From NCBI RefSeq assembly GCF_963558545.1, contig NZ_CAUWHO010000034.1:1-22779 (forward strand): a stretch of 22,779 nt of DNA, in the 5' to 3' direction. Of the stretch, positions 13,560 to 21,466 are shown one piece after another. The translations under genes were made by a program, and so were the position numbers. Under the pieces are notes generated by a model, which saw nothing but the letters and a program-made list of their open reading frames with translations, was not told the origin of the DNA and did no database searches. Position 1 is the first letter of the stretch. The number at the start of each line of letters is the position of its first letter. Source of the DNA: Tyzzerella sp963558545. Lineage in GTDB: Bacteria > Bacillota > Clostridia > Lachnospirales > CAG-274.

Positions 13560-14698
13560 TGGCTACTCCAGGTATTATTGTTTCCTCTAAATTTATTGAG
13601 TGTTCAGCCAAAGAGTTCAACTCATATATAGATTATATTGATAGAAAAGAAGCAATAAGAAATAATGCTTATAATAGATATTCTTTATACAATGACTATA
13701 TGGGAAATCCAACTAAAACTACAGGACTATTTAACAATGACGTTGACTTTATGAATGAAAAAGATAAAGAAAATTCAAAAGAGCTATTTGCTAAAGCACA
13801 AGAAAATAAAAGTATAATGTGGCAAGATGTATATAGTTTTGATAATAAGTGGTTGATAAAACAAGGACTATACAACCCTATAACTAAAGTGTTAGATGAG
13901 GAAAAAATTAAGAGAGCAGTAAGAAAATCAACTAACTATATTTTAGAAAAAGATGGATTAAAAGATAGTTGCATATGGAATGGTGCTATACATTATAATA
14001 CAGATAACATTCATATTCATGTTGCTATCTGTGAACCAAATCCTACAACTAAAAGAGGAAAAAGAACTCAAAAAACTTTAGATAATATGAAAAGTATATT
14101 TGCAAATGAATTGCTTAATGATAAAGAATTATATAAAGAAATAAATAAAAATATAAGAGAAGATATAATTAAACCTAAAAAAGATTTTTCATCATTCAAT
14201 GATAAAAAAATGAAAAAATTATTATTAAAAGCAGTTAAGAATTTGCCTAAAGATAAAAGACATTGGCATTATGAATATAGTACTATGAGTAAATCAAATA
14301 TGTATATTGATGAAATGACTAAGCATTATATTAACACTTATAGGAAGGATGAATTTGATACATTTATAAAGAATTTAGAAAAGCAAGAAGAAATATTTAG
14401 AGAAATTTATGGCGTTGGCTCTAGGAAAAAATATAAAGACTATAAACAAAATAAAATAGATGAATTATACAAAAGAATGGGGAACACAATCTTAAAAGAA
14501 ATAAAAGATTATGTTAGAGAAGAAGAACTAAAAAAGTATGAAAGTGATAAAAGTAAAGGATTTAATTTTAAAATAAACTTTTCAAAGTCAGATTTAAACA
14601 AAATAAAAAAAGCAATATCTAATGACTTAGACAGTTATAAAAACATGAATTATTATGAACAACTTCAAAGAAGTATAGATAATGGTATTGAATTATAA
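13559..14698 (+). CDS. MobP2-type relaxase (HUH nuclease)
   Basis: This 379-residue relaxase would nick oriT and lead the DNA strand into the recipient. The sequence follows the MobP2 family pattern I know from Firmicutes: SYIDYIDRKEA near residues 22-32 (with Y23/Y26 as candidate catalytic tyrosines), YNDYMGNPTKTTGLF, then SIMWQDVYSFDNKWL, and the metal-binding motif HYNTDNIHIHVAICEPNP with H145, H152 and H154. The C-terminal ~150 residues are a lysine-rich helical region of unknown role. It is translationally coupled to the RHH gene. It has no helicase or primase domain, so TopB, SSB and host enzymes probably assist. Confidence 0.9.
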   Translation: MATPGIIVSSKFIECSAKEFNSYIDYIDRKEAIRNNAYNRYSLYNDYMGNPTKTTGLFNNDVDFMNEKDKENSKELFAKAQENKSIMWQDVYSFDNKWLIKQGLYNPITKVLDEEKIKRAVRKSTNYILEKDGLKDSCIWNGAIHYNTDNIHIHVAICEPNPTTKRGKRTQKTLDNMKSIFANELLNDKELYKEINKNIREDIIKPKKDFSSFNDKKMKKLLLKAVKNLPKDKRHWHYEYSTMSKSNMYIDEMTKHYINTYRKDEFDTFIKNLEKQEEIFREIYGVGSRKKYKDYKQNKIDELYKRMGNTILKEIKDYVREEELKKYESDKSKGFNFKINFSKSDLNKIKKAISNDLDSYKNMNYYEQLQRSIDNGIEL

Positions 14699-14740
14699 AA
14701 GTTTAAGGTATAAAAAATAGAATTAAAAAGGAGTTAAAGA

Positions 14741-14983
14741 ATGAATAAAGATATAAATATTGAAAATGAAAAAGCCGTTAGTGAGTTCTTTGTATCAGAG
14801 AAAAGTCAAGGTACTATAATTGAACTAAATGTTGAAGATGATTATATAATAATTGAAGATTTTGACACTAAAGAATTAATAAAAGCAGAAGTAGGAACGG
14901 GACTTGCTGATGCTCTTTCAGACTTTGAATTGCCAATTTTCACTTGCTATGATAAAAAAACTAAAAGAACTGTAAACCCTTAA
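14741..14983 (+). CDS. Small acidic hypothetical protein, 80 aa
   Basis: I do not recognise this protein. It has 18 Asp/Glu against 9 Lys/Arg, no signal peptide and no membrane segment. Its strands appear in pairs (TIIELNVEDDYIIIEDFDTKELIKAEV), followed by GTGLADALSDFELPIFTCYDKKTKRTVNP. AAGGAG precedes the ATG at a good distance. It lies 42 bases after the relaxase and ends at a strong terminator, so it is probably the last gene of the relaxosome operon. The net negative charge would suit a partner of a basic protein or a DNA mimic, but that is speculation. Confidence 0.7.
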   Translation: MNKDINIENEKAVSEFFVSEKSQGTIIELNVEDDYIIIEDFDTKELIKAEVGTGLADALSDFELPIFTCYDKKTKRTVNP

Positions 14984-15017
14984 TATAACTATGTTTTAAT
15001 GGTAATATTTGAATTTT

Positions 15018-15052
15018 AAGCCGATAGAGATAATTTCTTTATCGGCTTTTTT
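15018..15052 (+). terminator. Intrinsic terminator upstream of the ArdC-like gene
   Basis: AAGCCGATAGAGA (15018-15030) pairs with TTCTTTATCGGCTT around a TAAT loop, with one G-T wobble, and is followed by a run of T to 15052. The ribosome binding site of the next gene begins at 15071, too close for an intervening promoter. Confidence 0.88.
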
Positions 15053-15087
15053 GATAGCAAAAATTTTTTAGAAAGGATATAAAAATT

Positions 15088-17238
15088 ATGAAAATTAATA
15101 CTGAATCAATAGAAAAGTGTTTACTCGCATTAAAAAATGATATTTTAGATATTTGTACTAATGATAATCTTAACTTATCATATTTTGAGAGTAAAATTGA
15201 TAGTATAAGTAATCTTTCAAGCACTTTAGATACAATTATTCCATTTATAGATGACGAGCCATTTATAATCGAATTTACTGCGTTAAATATAGTATCTGAA
15301 AAAATTTTATATAATCAATTTGAGTTTTTTGAAAATGAAAGTTTTAGAAATTCACAAATTAATTTTTTACATAACATGGGTATAGATTTAAACTCTAATG
15401 AAACTATAAATTTAGATACTATGGTTGATGAAGAGATAACTACAAATAATCTTATTGAAAATAAAGATAATAAAGATAATCAAATTAATTATTCTAAAGA
15501 TAATAAAAAAGAAAAAATAAAAAAAGAATCAGAAAAGTTAATTGATAAAGCCAATGAAAGTATAAAATCATATTTCAGAGAACCTCATCTAATGAAAGAA
15601 TATCTGAAATATATGTCTAAATTCTATAATTATTCAGAGAGAAATTCTTTACTTATAGATGACCAATTTAAAGGTGCTACTGCCGTTGGTTCATTTAAGT
15701 TTTGGAGTAATCAAGGATATAAGATAAATAAAGGCGAAAAAGGGATAAAAATTTTAGTTCCTGTTGATATTACATATTTCAAAGACAAAAATGGAGATGA
15801 AAAACAATTAAAATATGCGACAAAAGAAGAAAAAAAAATGATTAAAAATAAAGAAATTGAAACTTATACTAGAAAATACTTTAATGTAGGATATGTATTT
15901 GATATATCGCAAACTAATGCTCCATTAGAAGATTTACCAAAAATTTTCCCCAATAGATGGCTCAATGGTGATGTAGCAAACTATGATAAGATGTATAATG
16001 CTCTTGAAGTAGTAGCCGATAAAATAGGTGTAAAAATCATTGAACCTAAATCAGAATTAGGATATATAAAAGGTGTTAGTTATACTGAAACTAAAGAAGT
16101 TGCTTTAAATCCTAGAAATGGAGAATTACAAAATATAAAGACACTTATACACGAATTGGCTCATGCTAAGTTACATACAATTGAAAAAAGAAATAATTAT
16201 TCAAAATCAGAAAGAGAATATCAAGCCGAAATGGTTGCATATGCTATATGTTCATATTTTGGATTAGATACAAGTGATTATTCTTTAGACTATCTTAATA
16301 ATTGGACTAAAAATATTGATTTAGAAGATTGCAAAAAAATTATAAAAGAAGTTAAAGAAACAACTGCTGAATATATAGAAATAATAGAAAATGAACTTTT
16401 AAAAGATAATTCTATATCTTTAGATAAATCTAATAACATAAAAGAAATTAATATAAATAATAATTCTAATAATAAAGATTATGACTTAATTGATAATTCT
16501 AAATACAACCCAAAATCTAAGAAATTACTATTAGATAATATATATGTTAAGTTTATATCTAGTGATTCTAAAGAGTTAAATAGTGGAGATAAATATGATT
16601 TTAGGACTGCTAATGAAATAATAAGTGTATTAAGTGAAAAATATGAATCTCTTGGTGATCCAAAGGATACTAGATTTGAATTATATACTGATAAAACTTA
16701 TTTAAATAGATTTTATAGTGATTCTATTAATGTTGGTGATGGCTTATCCTATGACCTTCAAAATTACTTGTTTAGGGCATTTAAAAATACTTCTCTAAAA
16801 ATTGATAATAACACTAGAGATATGCTTATTAATACATTTAAGCCTAATTTTGAGAATAAAAAAGAAAAAGATATATATGTTAAATTTGTATGGTCTGAAC
16901 ATGATAAAATAAAAGATAATTCTATATTCAAATATAAAGATGCAGATAAACTACTTGAAAATTTAACATATATTTGCAAGTCAGATAAAAAACATAAGGG
17001 ATACTATAAAACCAAATTTGAAATATATAATAATAAAGATTGTAAAGGAGAATCATTTTATAATGGAAGATTTGATATAGGAGATGGTTACGCTAAAAAT
17101 CTCTCAAACCACATTGATAAATTTATAAATATAGAGTTGGATAATATTGATATGAACACAAAAAATAGTTTATTAAAAATGCTTGGTATAAATAGTTCGT
17201 ATCTAGAAAAACAAATTGATACTTCTTTATGTTTATAA
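15088..17238 (+). CDS. ArdC-like antirestriction protein with zinc-peptidase motif and two LPD25-like repeats
   Basis: This 716-residue polyvalent protein has four parts. Residues 1-150 are an unrecognised acidic helical region. About 150-290 resemble the ArdC single-strand-binding domain (YLKYMSKFYNYSERNSLLI, WSNQGYKINKGEKGIKILVPV). About 310-430 are a metallopeptidase with HELAH (H355, E356, H359) and E381 in YQAEMVAYAICSYFG as likely third ligand. The C-terminal third has two similar modules beginning IYVKFISSDSKEL (~490) and IYVKFVWSEHDKI (~597), each ending GDG plus a hydrophobic helix, like LPD25 domains of large polyvalent proteins. ArdC proteins enter recipients and protect incoming DNA from restriction. 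GAAAGGA precedes the ATG. Confidence 0.82.
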   Translation: MKINTESIEKCLLALKNDILDICTNDNLNLSYFESKIDSISNLSSTLDTIIPFIDDEPFIIEFTALNIVSEKILYNQFEFFENESFRNSQINFLHNMGIDLNSNETINLDTMVDEEITTNNLIENKDNKDNQINYSKDNKKEKIKKESEKLIDKANESIKSYFREPHLMKEYLKYMSKFYNYSERNSLLIDDQFKGATAVGSFKFWSNQGYKINKGEKGIKILVPVDITYFKDKNGDEKQLKYATKEEKKMIKNKEIETYTRKYFNVGYVFDISQTNAPLEDLPKIFPNRWLNGDVANYDKMYNALEVVADKIGVKIIEPKSELGYIKGVSYTETKEVALNPRNGELQNIKTLIHELAHAKLHTIEKRNNYSKSEREYQAEMVAYAICSYFGLDTSDYSLDYLNNWTKNIDLEDCKKIIKEVKETTAEYIEIIENELLKDNSISLDKSNNIKEININNNSNNKDYDLIDNSKYNPKSKKLLLDNIYVKFISSDSKELNSGDKYDFRTANEIISVLSEKYESLGDPKDTRFELYTDKTYLNRFYSDSINVGDGLSYDLQNYLFRAFKNTSLKIDNNTRDMLINTFKPNFENKKEKDIYVKFVWSEHDKIKDNSIFKYKDADKLLENLTYICKSDKKHKGYYKTKFEIYNNKDCKGESFYNGRFDIGDGYAKNLSNHIDKFINIELDNIDMNTKNSLLKMLGINSSYLEKQIDTSLCL

Positions 17239-17258
17239 ATAAATACTGATATTACTTT

Positions 17259-17297
17259 AAGGCTATAAATATACATTTATAGCCTTTTATTTTAAAA
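17259..17297 (+). terminator. Terminator after the ArdC-like gene
   Basis: AAGGCTATAAAT (17259-17270) and ATTTATAGCCTT (17275-17286) form a perfect 12-bp stem with loop ATAC, followed by TTATTTT. It separates the + strand transfer region from the convergent - strand genes, and could weakly serve the opposite strand too. Confidence 0.8.
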
Positions 17298-17311
17298 ACT
17301 TATAAATTTAA

Positions 17312-18352
17312 CTATTTTTTTAATATAGATACAAAAACTTTATCACCATATTGTTTTACATAAAATTCTTTCTCAAGTTTAAAATTACTTAAATTATGTA
17401 TATATACCTTTTCACCATCTGATGAGATAAACTTATTATCTGTGATTATACTTGAAATAATGTTACCTTCAGAATTAAAATATTTTATATATTCAGTTTT
17501 AGTATCTATTTTAGCAATATTATTACAAACTTCTTCTCTATGTAAATGTGATTCTACAATATAAATATCATCATTATTTACATGAATTTTTGATAAATTT
17601 TTAAATGGTAAATCAAAATCCTTTATAGAAGCATCTTCTAAGTTAATTCTTCTAACTTTATTAGACATATTATCTAGACCATCATATGTAACAAGAATAT
17701 ATATATAATTATTTACCTTTGCTATATCTTTAGTAAAACTTATATCCTCTACAATTATTTTATTTAAAATTTTTAAGCTAGATTTATCAAGTGTATAAAG
17801 ATTTCCAGTTGTAGATTTTGATGAACTCTCATCATTTGTAGTAAAAACATAAAGTTCATTTCCACCATCAAACATATTTACACCTTGACCTTCTAACTCA
17901 CTTGTAGCAACTACCTCATTTGTCTCTATATCAATCTTAACTATTGGAGAATTAGAATAGGAAGCCGCTCCACCATAGATATATTTTTCATCTGCCGAGA
18001 AAAATGTTGGTGGTATTCCTGTAGTATTAATTTTTTTTAAAGATAAATTATTTTTATCAATCTCCACAATAAAATCTTGTTGTTTGATTCCAGCTACTGG
18101 AGCAGAATAATATAGTTTATTTTTTACTTCTTTTCCATTTTTCATAAAGCTTCCAAATGTTAATCCTGATACATTAAATTTTTTTTCATCCAAATAATTT
18201 CCATGATTATCGTAAAGTGATAAAACTGAACCACTATTAGAAGTATATAATAAACCATATTCATATTCTTTAATATCATTTTTATTAAAAAAATAGCTTA
18301 TAAAAAATATTATAATCACTATAAAAAAAATCCAATATTTGCGTAATTTCAT
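17312..18352 (-). CDS. Membrane-anchored beta-propeller-like protein, unknown function
   Basis: This 346-residue protein has a basic N-terminus and one membrane segment (residues ~7-22, WIFFIVIIIFFISYFF), then an outside domain. That domain repeats short strand-rich units of the type 'YIYGGAASYSNSPIVKIDIETNEVVATSELEG', 'NLYTLDKSSLKILNKI', 'YIYILVTYDGLDNMSNKVRRINLEDASIKDFDL' and 'KVYIHNLSNFKLEKEF'. Such repeats are typical of WD40/YVTN-like propellers. No lipobox cysteine or sortase motif is seen. AGGAAGTGA precedes the ATG. It begins 26 bases after the YiiX-like gene and is surely co-transcribed with it. A binding or sensing role at the cell surface is plausible but unproven. Confidence 0.65.
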   Translation of the reverse strand: MKLRKYWIFFIVIIIFFISYFFNKNDIKEYEYGLLYTSNSGSVLSLYDNHGNYLDEKKFNVSGLTFGSFMKNGKEVKNKLYYSAPVAGIKQQDFIVEIDKNNLSLKKINTTGIPPTFFSADEKYIYGGAASYSNSPIVKIDIETNEVVATSELEGQGVNMFDGGNELYVFTTNDESSSKSTTGNLYTLDKSSLKILNKIIVEDISFTKDIAKVNNYIYILVTYDGLDNMSNKVRRINLEDASIKDFDLPFKNLSKIHVNNDDIYIVESHLHREEVCNNIAKIDTKTEYIKYFNSEGNIISSIITDNKFISSDGEKVYIHNLSNFKLEKEFYVKQYGDKVFVSILKK

Positions 18353-18378
18353 TTTATGTCACTTCCTAATTTAAAACG

Positions 18379-19140
18379 TTATTTTGACCATACTATATAC
18401 GTATTACTAGAATTAACTAAATCTATTGGATAAACTATCCCGCCATTATGATTTAAATTAACTCCATTCATCACTTTAAATGCTTTATAACATAATTGAG
18501 AACAATAAAATTTTGCACCATTTTCTGTGTCTGTAAATGTCCAGTTATACGGTTTTCTTTCTTGATACCTTCTATAAGAATAGTCTGCCGCATTATTATC
18601 TTGAGTTTGACTAGTTCCTCTCACATTAACTGCATATACAGTGTTACTATATCTTGTGTTCCAATCATTATCATATATATATACTCCATTTACACTTTTA
18701 GGAGAAAATTTGTCTGGAAATGATTCTATTGTTTTAGTTGCGTTATATATAATTCCTGCATGTCCTGTTAGTGAAGTAATACCTTTAAATTCTTTAGTTA
18801 CGAGTATAGTACCCTTTCTAGTTGGATATGCTCCTTTTGTTGTTATACCTTTTTCTTGAATATCTTCAGTAGTTGGAAATAAGTCTTTATCTCCTGCCTT
18901 AACTCTTTCATCTAATTCCGCCCATTCTTTCTCTTGTTCTTCAATAGATTTTAATTCATCGTCTATTGATATTAAATCAGTCAAATTAATAGCATTATCT
19001 TCTATTTCTTCAATAGATAAATTATTTATTTCTGTAGAATTTTGATTAATTAGATTAGCATCTGTTGCAAATGAAAAACTCCTTGATATAATAATAATTC
19101 CTACCACTAGTATACTAGTAATATACCTTTTTAACTTCAT
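18379..19140 (-). CDS. Secreted YiiX-like permuted papain-fold (NlpC/P60 superfamily) hydrolase
   Basis: This 253-residue protein has a signal peptide (about residues 1-25, ending SFSFA). A charged helical linker (~40-100) precedes a circularly permuted papain-like domain: KGTILVTKE (110-117), GHAGIIYN with likely catalytic H127, E139 in TIESFP, then YNWTF and FYCSQLCYKAF with likely nucleophile C213. This order (His before Cys) marks the YaeF/YiiX group, which contains amidases and thioesterases; the substrate cannot be told. The ATG at 19138-19140 is chosen over an in-frame start 19 codons upstream because AGGGGG lies just before it and the signal peptide then starts at residue 1. It heads a two-gene operon. 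Confidence 0.8.
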   Translation of the reverse strand: MKLKRYITSILVVGIIIISRSFSFATDANLINQNSTEINNLSIEEIEDNAINLTDLISIDDELKSIEEQEKEWAELDERVKAGDKDLFPTTEDIQEKGITTKGAYPTRKGTILVTKEFKGITSLTGHAGIIYNATKTIESFPDKFSPKSVNGVYIYDNDWNTRYSNTVYAVNVRGTSQTQDNNAADYSYRRYQERKPYNWTFTDTENGAKFYCSQLCYKAFKVMNGVNLNHNGGIVYPIDLVNSSNTYIVWSK

Positions 19141-19200
19141 AATATAAAATCCCCCTAAATTAATTTTTATAATTTCAAAATAACAATATAAAACCATACT

Positions 19201-19229
19201 AAAATATATATTCTTAGAATATTTGTAAA
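19201..19229 (-). promoter_or_regulatory. Possible promoter of the YiiX/propeller operon with palindromic operator
   Basis: On the - strand TTTACA (19224-19229) and TATTTT (19201-19206) are 17 bases apart. The spacer holds the near-perfect palindrome ATATTCT-T-AGAATAT (19208-19222 on the + strand), placed where a repressor would block polymerase. Neither hexamer is consensus, so this is tentative. Confidence 0.4.
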
Positions 19230-19270
19230 ATCCTTTTTATTTTCGATAGTTTATATGTATATTTATAGCC

Positions 19271-19392
19271 AATGTTATATAAAAAATATTAACATAATAT
19301 TATTTTAATAGTGTCATAATTTTAAATATGACACTATTAAAATTAAGGTATTAAAATCAATATATACAAAGGTGTCATAATTTGGTATCATA
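19271..19392 (+). other. Probable res (resolution) site for the serine resolvase
   Basis: Three dyads lie in the 150 bases before the resolvase gene. The central one is a perfect 16-bp inverted repeat, TTTTAATAGTGTCATA (19303-19318) against 19327-19342, with an 8-bp spacer. A second imperfect one, TGTCATAA...TATCATA, is at 19373-19392. A third, ATGTTA...TAACAT, is at 19272-19294. The 12-mer GTGTCATAATTT is repeated directly at 19311 and 19372. The TGTCATA core is close to Tn3-family resolvase half-sites, and three subsites upstream of the gene is the usual layout. Resolvase binding here would also autoregulate the gene. Confidence 0.65.
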
Positions 19393-19422
19393 AATTTATC
19401 TAAAATAAGGAGATTTTTAGTT

Positions 19423-20004
19423 ATGATTTATGGATATATAAGGGTTAGTACTGTTAAACAAGCAAGTGAAGGAAATTCATTGGAAGGACAACAGAAATTA
19501 TTATTAGAAAATGGAGTACAAGAAGAAAATATTTATAAAGATATTTATACGGGTACTAAAGTAGATAGACCATGTTTCAATGAGTTAATAAACCAATTGA
19601 AACATGGTGATACATTAGTAGTAACTAAATTAGATAGATTCGCTAGAAGTATGATAGAAGGCTCTAAAATAGTCAATGAATTAATAGATAAAGGTATTAG
19701 AGTAAATGTTTTGAACATTGGAGTAATGGATGATACTCCTTCATCTAAATTAATAAGAAATATATTTTTTTCATTTGCTGAATTTGAAAGAGATATGATT
19801 GTAGAAAGAACTTTAGAGGGTAAACAAATAAAAATGAAAAGAGATTTAGATGCAACTTTAGGTAGACCAAAGAAATTCAAAAAGGCTCAAAGGGATATGG
19901 CATTAAAATTACTTGAAAATCATTCATACAATGAAGTATCAAGCATGACTGGTATAAGTAGAAGTACATTAATAAGATATAATAAGGAAAAAAGAGGATA
20001 TTAA
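19423..20004 (+). CDS. Serine resolvase (Tn3/Hin family)
   Basis: This 193-residue small serine recombinase begins IYGYIRVSTVKQASEGNSLEGQQ, with nucleophile S9. It continues DIYTGTKVDRPCFNELINQLKHGDTLVVTKLDRFARSM, the conserved catalytic core with the LDRFARS arginines, then the long E helix (IRNIFFSFAEFERDMIVERTLEGK). The C-terminal helix-turn-helix is at about 160-190 (SYNEVSSMTGISRSTLIRY). Full-length and intact. AAGGAG at 19407-19412 precedes the ATG. With parA/parB next to it, its likely job is resolving plasmid multimers; no transposase is nearby. Confidence 0.93.
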   Translation: MIYGYIRVSTVKQASEGNSLEGQQKLLLENGVQEENIYKDIYTGTKVDRPCFNELINQLKHGDTLVVTKLDRFARSMIEGSKIVNELIDKGIRVNVLNIGVMDDTPSSKLIRNIFFSFAEFERDMIVERTLEGKQIKMKRDLDATLGRPKKFKKAQRDMALKLLENHSYNEVSSMTGISRSTLIRYNKEKRGY

Positions 20005-20082
20005 ATCTTATTTTAAAATACAAGTATTTATAATTTTGTATAAGTTTTAATCATTTTATTATTGTTATTTTTCCATTATTAA

Positions 20083-20120
20083 AAACAAAAGCATCCTGAT
20101 ATTGGGATGCTTTTGTTTAA
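20083..20120. terminator. Bidirectional terminator between resolvase and parB
   Basis: AAACAAAAGCATCC (20083-20096) and GGATGCTTTTGTTT (20105-20118) pair perfectly over 14 bp with loop TGATATTG. T-rich sequence follows on both strands, and the genes on either side converge here, so it can serve both. Confidence 0.85.
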
Positions 20121-20146
20121 TTAAAACAGTAACAGTTTTAATTTTT

Positions 20147-21466
20147 TTATTTTATTATTTCTTGATTATTATATATTAAAATTTGCTCATTTAAAAATCT
20201 TAGTTCATTTTCAAAACACTTAACTAATTTTAAAGTTTCTTCATCCATAATTTTATTATTAGCCATAAGTCCTGCTATCTTTGATATTTCTGTTCTTGTG
20301 TTGTTTAGTCTAATTTTTAGTTCTTGATTTCTAATTTGTTCTTCACTTAAATTGTTATTTTTATTAAGTTTTTCTTTTAATTGTTCATTCTCTATTTTAA
20401 GTTTTAATTTATCTTCTTCAAATTTATTTTTTATTTCATCTATTTTTTTATTGGCTTTATTTTCGATTTCAAGTTTTATCTTTTCATTTAAGTTATTGAT
20501 ACTAGTTTCTAATTCTACTTTTTCATTTTCTAACTCATTTTTATCATTTTCAAGAGCTTTTAACTTATTTTCAAGTTCTTCTTTTTCTTTATTAGAGTTT
20601 GCTAAAAGTTCTTTTTTAACTTTCTCTATTTCTAAATTAATTTCATTAGACTTACTTTCATTTTCTAACTTTAATTTTAATATTTCTTCTGATTTTTGCT
20701 TTTCTCTTTCTATAATTTTATTCTTCTCTGACTCAACTTCTTTTAACTGTTTCTTTATTTCAACTGCTTCATTTCTGCTAATATCAACTCTTTTATTTAT
20801 TATATCTAATATAATATTTTGATTTTCTTCGCTTAAACTTGAAAATTCTGTTGCATTTGAGATAGTTAAATTACCTTCATCAAGTATTGCTCTTAATTCG
20901 GGGATCAAGTTATTACTTACAGTAGAATATTTTGCAACTTGCCCCTCGCTAAGTCCAATATCTTTAGAAACTAATTTTCTTATATTTGTTACCTTCTCAC
21001 CTTTTTTCTTTTTCTCCTTATAAAGTTCAGTAAGTCTTTCTATTTGCTTTAACTTGTCGGAATCTGTAAGCTCTCTAGTTTGTGCATTTGACTGTATTAG
21101 GGTTATTTCAGAATCCACATCATTTAAATTAACTATCTTACAAGGAACTTTACTATATTTATTATCCCCTTTATCAACTAAAGATTTTAAAGCCGTATAT
21201 CTTCTTTCGCCACTTATAATTTCATAAAATCCATTTTCTATAGGTCTAACCACAAGATTGTGATTAAGACCATATATAGAAATATCTTCTGCTAAAGTTT
21301 CAATATCTACTATTGGATAAAAGTTTTTGCTATTAATTTTTAATTTATCTATATCTATGTAATCAAATTTAAAATTTTCTTTTGCATCAATAAGATTTGA
21401 TTTGTCAACATTCTTAGATATACTATTTAGCATACCTTCTGAAATACTAAATTTTGATTTAGCCAT
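20147..21466 (-). CDS. parB: ParB-family partition protein with long coiled coil
   Basis: This 439-residue protein has an N-terminal ParB/Srx-like domain (residues ~36-125) with GERRYTAL (86-93) and a central helix-turn-helix part (~155-225: KLVSKDIGLSEGQVAKYSTVSNNLIPELR). A long glutamate/lysine/asparagine coiled coil (~235-400) follows, then a short end domain. Typical ParB proteins are nearer 250-330 residues; the extra length is the coiled coil. It binds parS and stimulates ParA to segregate the plasmid. Its ATG overlaps the parA stop by 8 bases, with AAGGAGGT inside parA as ribosome binding site. It lacks the typical short C-terminal dimerisation domain that I would recognise. Confidence 0.85.
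   Translation of the reverse strand: MAKSKFSISEGMLNSISKNVDKSNLIDAKENFKFDYIDIDKLKINSKNFYPIVDIETLAEDISIYGLNHNLVVRPIENGFYEIISGERRYTALKSLVDKGDNKYSKVPCKIVNLNDVDSEITLIQSNAQTRELTDSDKLKQIERLTELYKEKKKKGEKVTNIRKLVSKDIGLSEGQVAKYSTVSNNLIPELRAILDEGNLTISNATEFSSLSEENQNIILDIINKRVDISRNEAVEIKKQLKEVESEKNKIIEREKQKSEEILKLKLENESKSNEINLEIEKVKKELLANSNKEKEELENKLKALENDKNELENEKVELETSINNLNEKIKLEIENKANKKIDEIKNKFEEDKLKLKIENEQLKEKLNKNNNLSEEQIRNQELKIRLNNTRTEISKIAGLMANNKIMDEETLKLVKCFENELRFLNEQILIYNNQEIIK

Noticed and set aside
19423..20004. Serine recombinase considered as evidence of a transposon or phage
   Set aside because: No transposase, terminal repeats or phage genes flank it; next to parA/parB and a res-like site it fits plasmid multimer resolution.
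20352..20822. 156-codon + strand frame opposite parB
   Set aside because: It is a shadow of the parB coiled coil, made almost only of Ser, Phe and Leu, without a plausible start signal.
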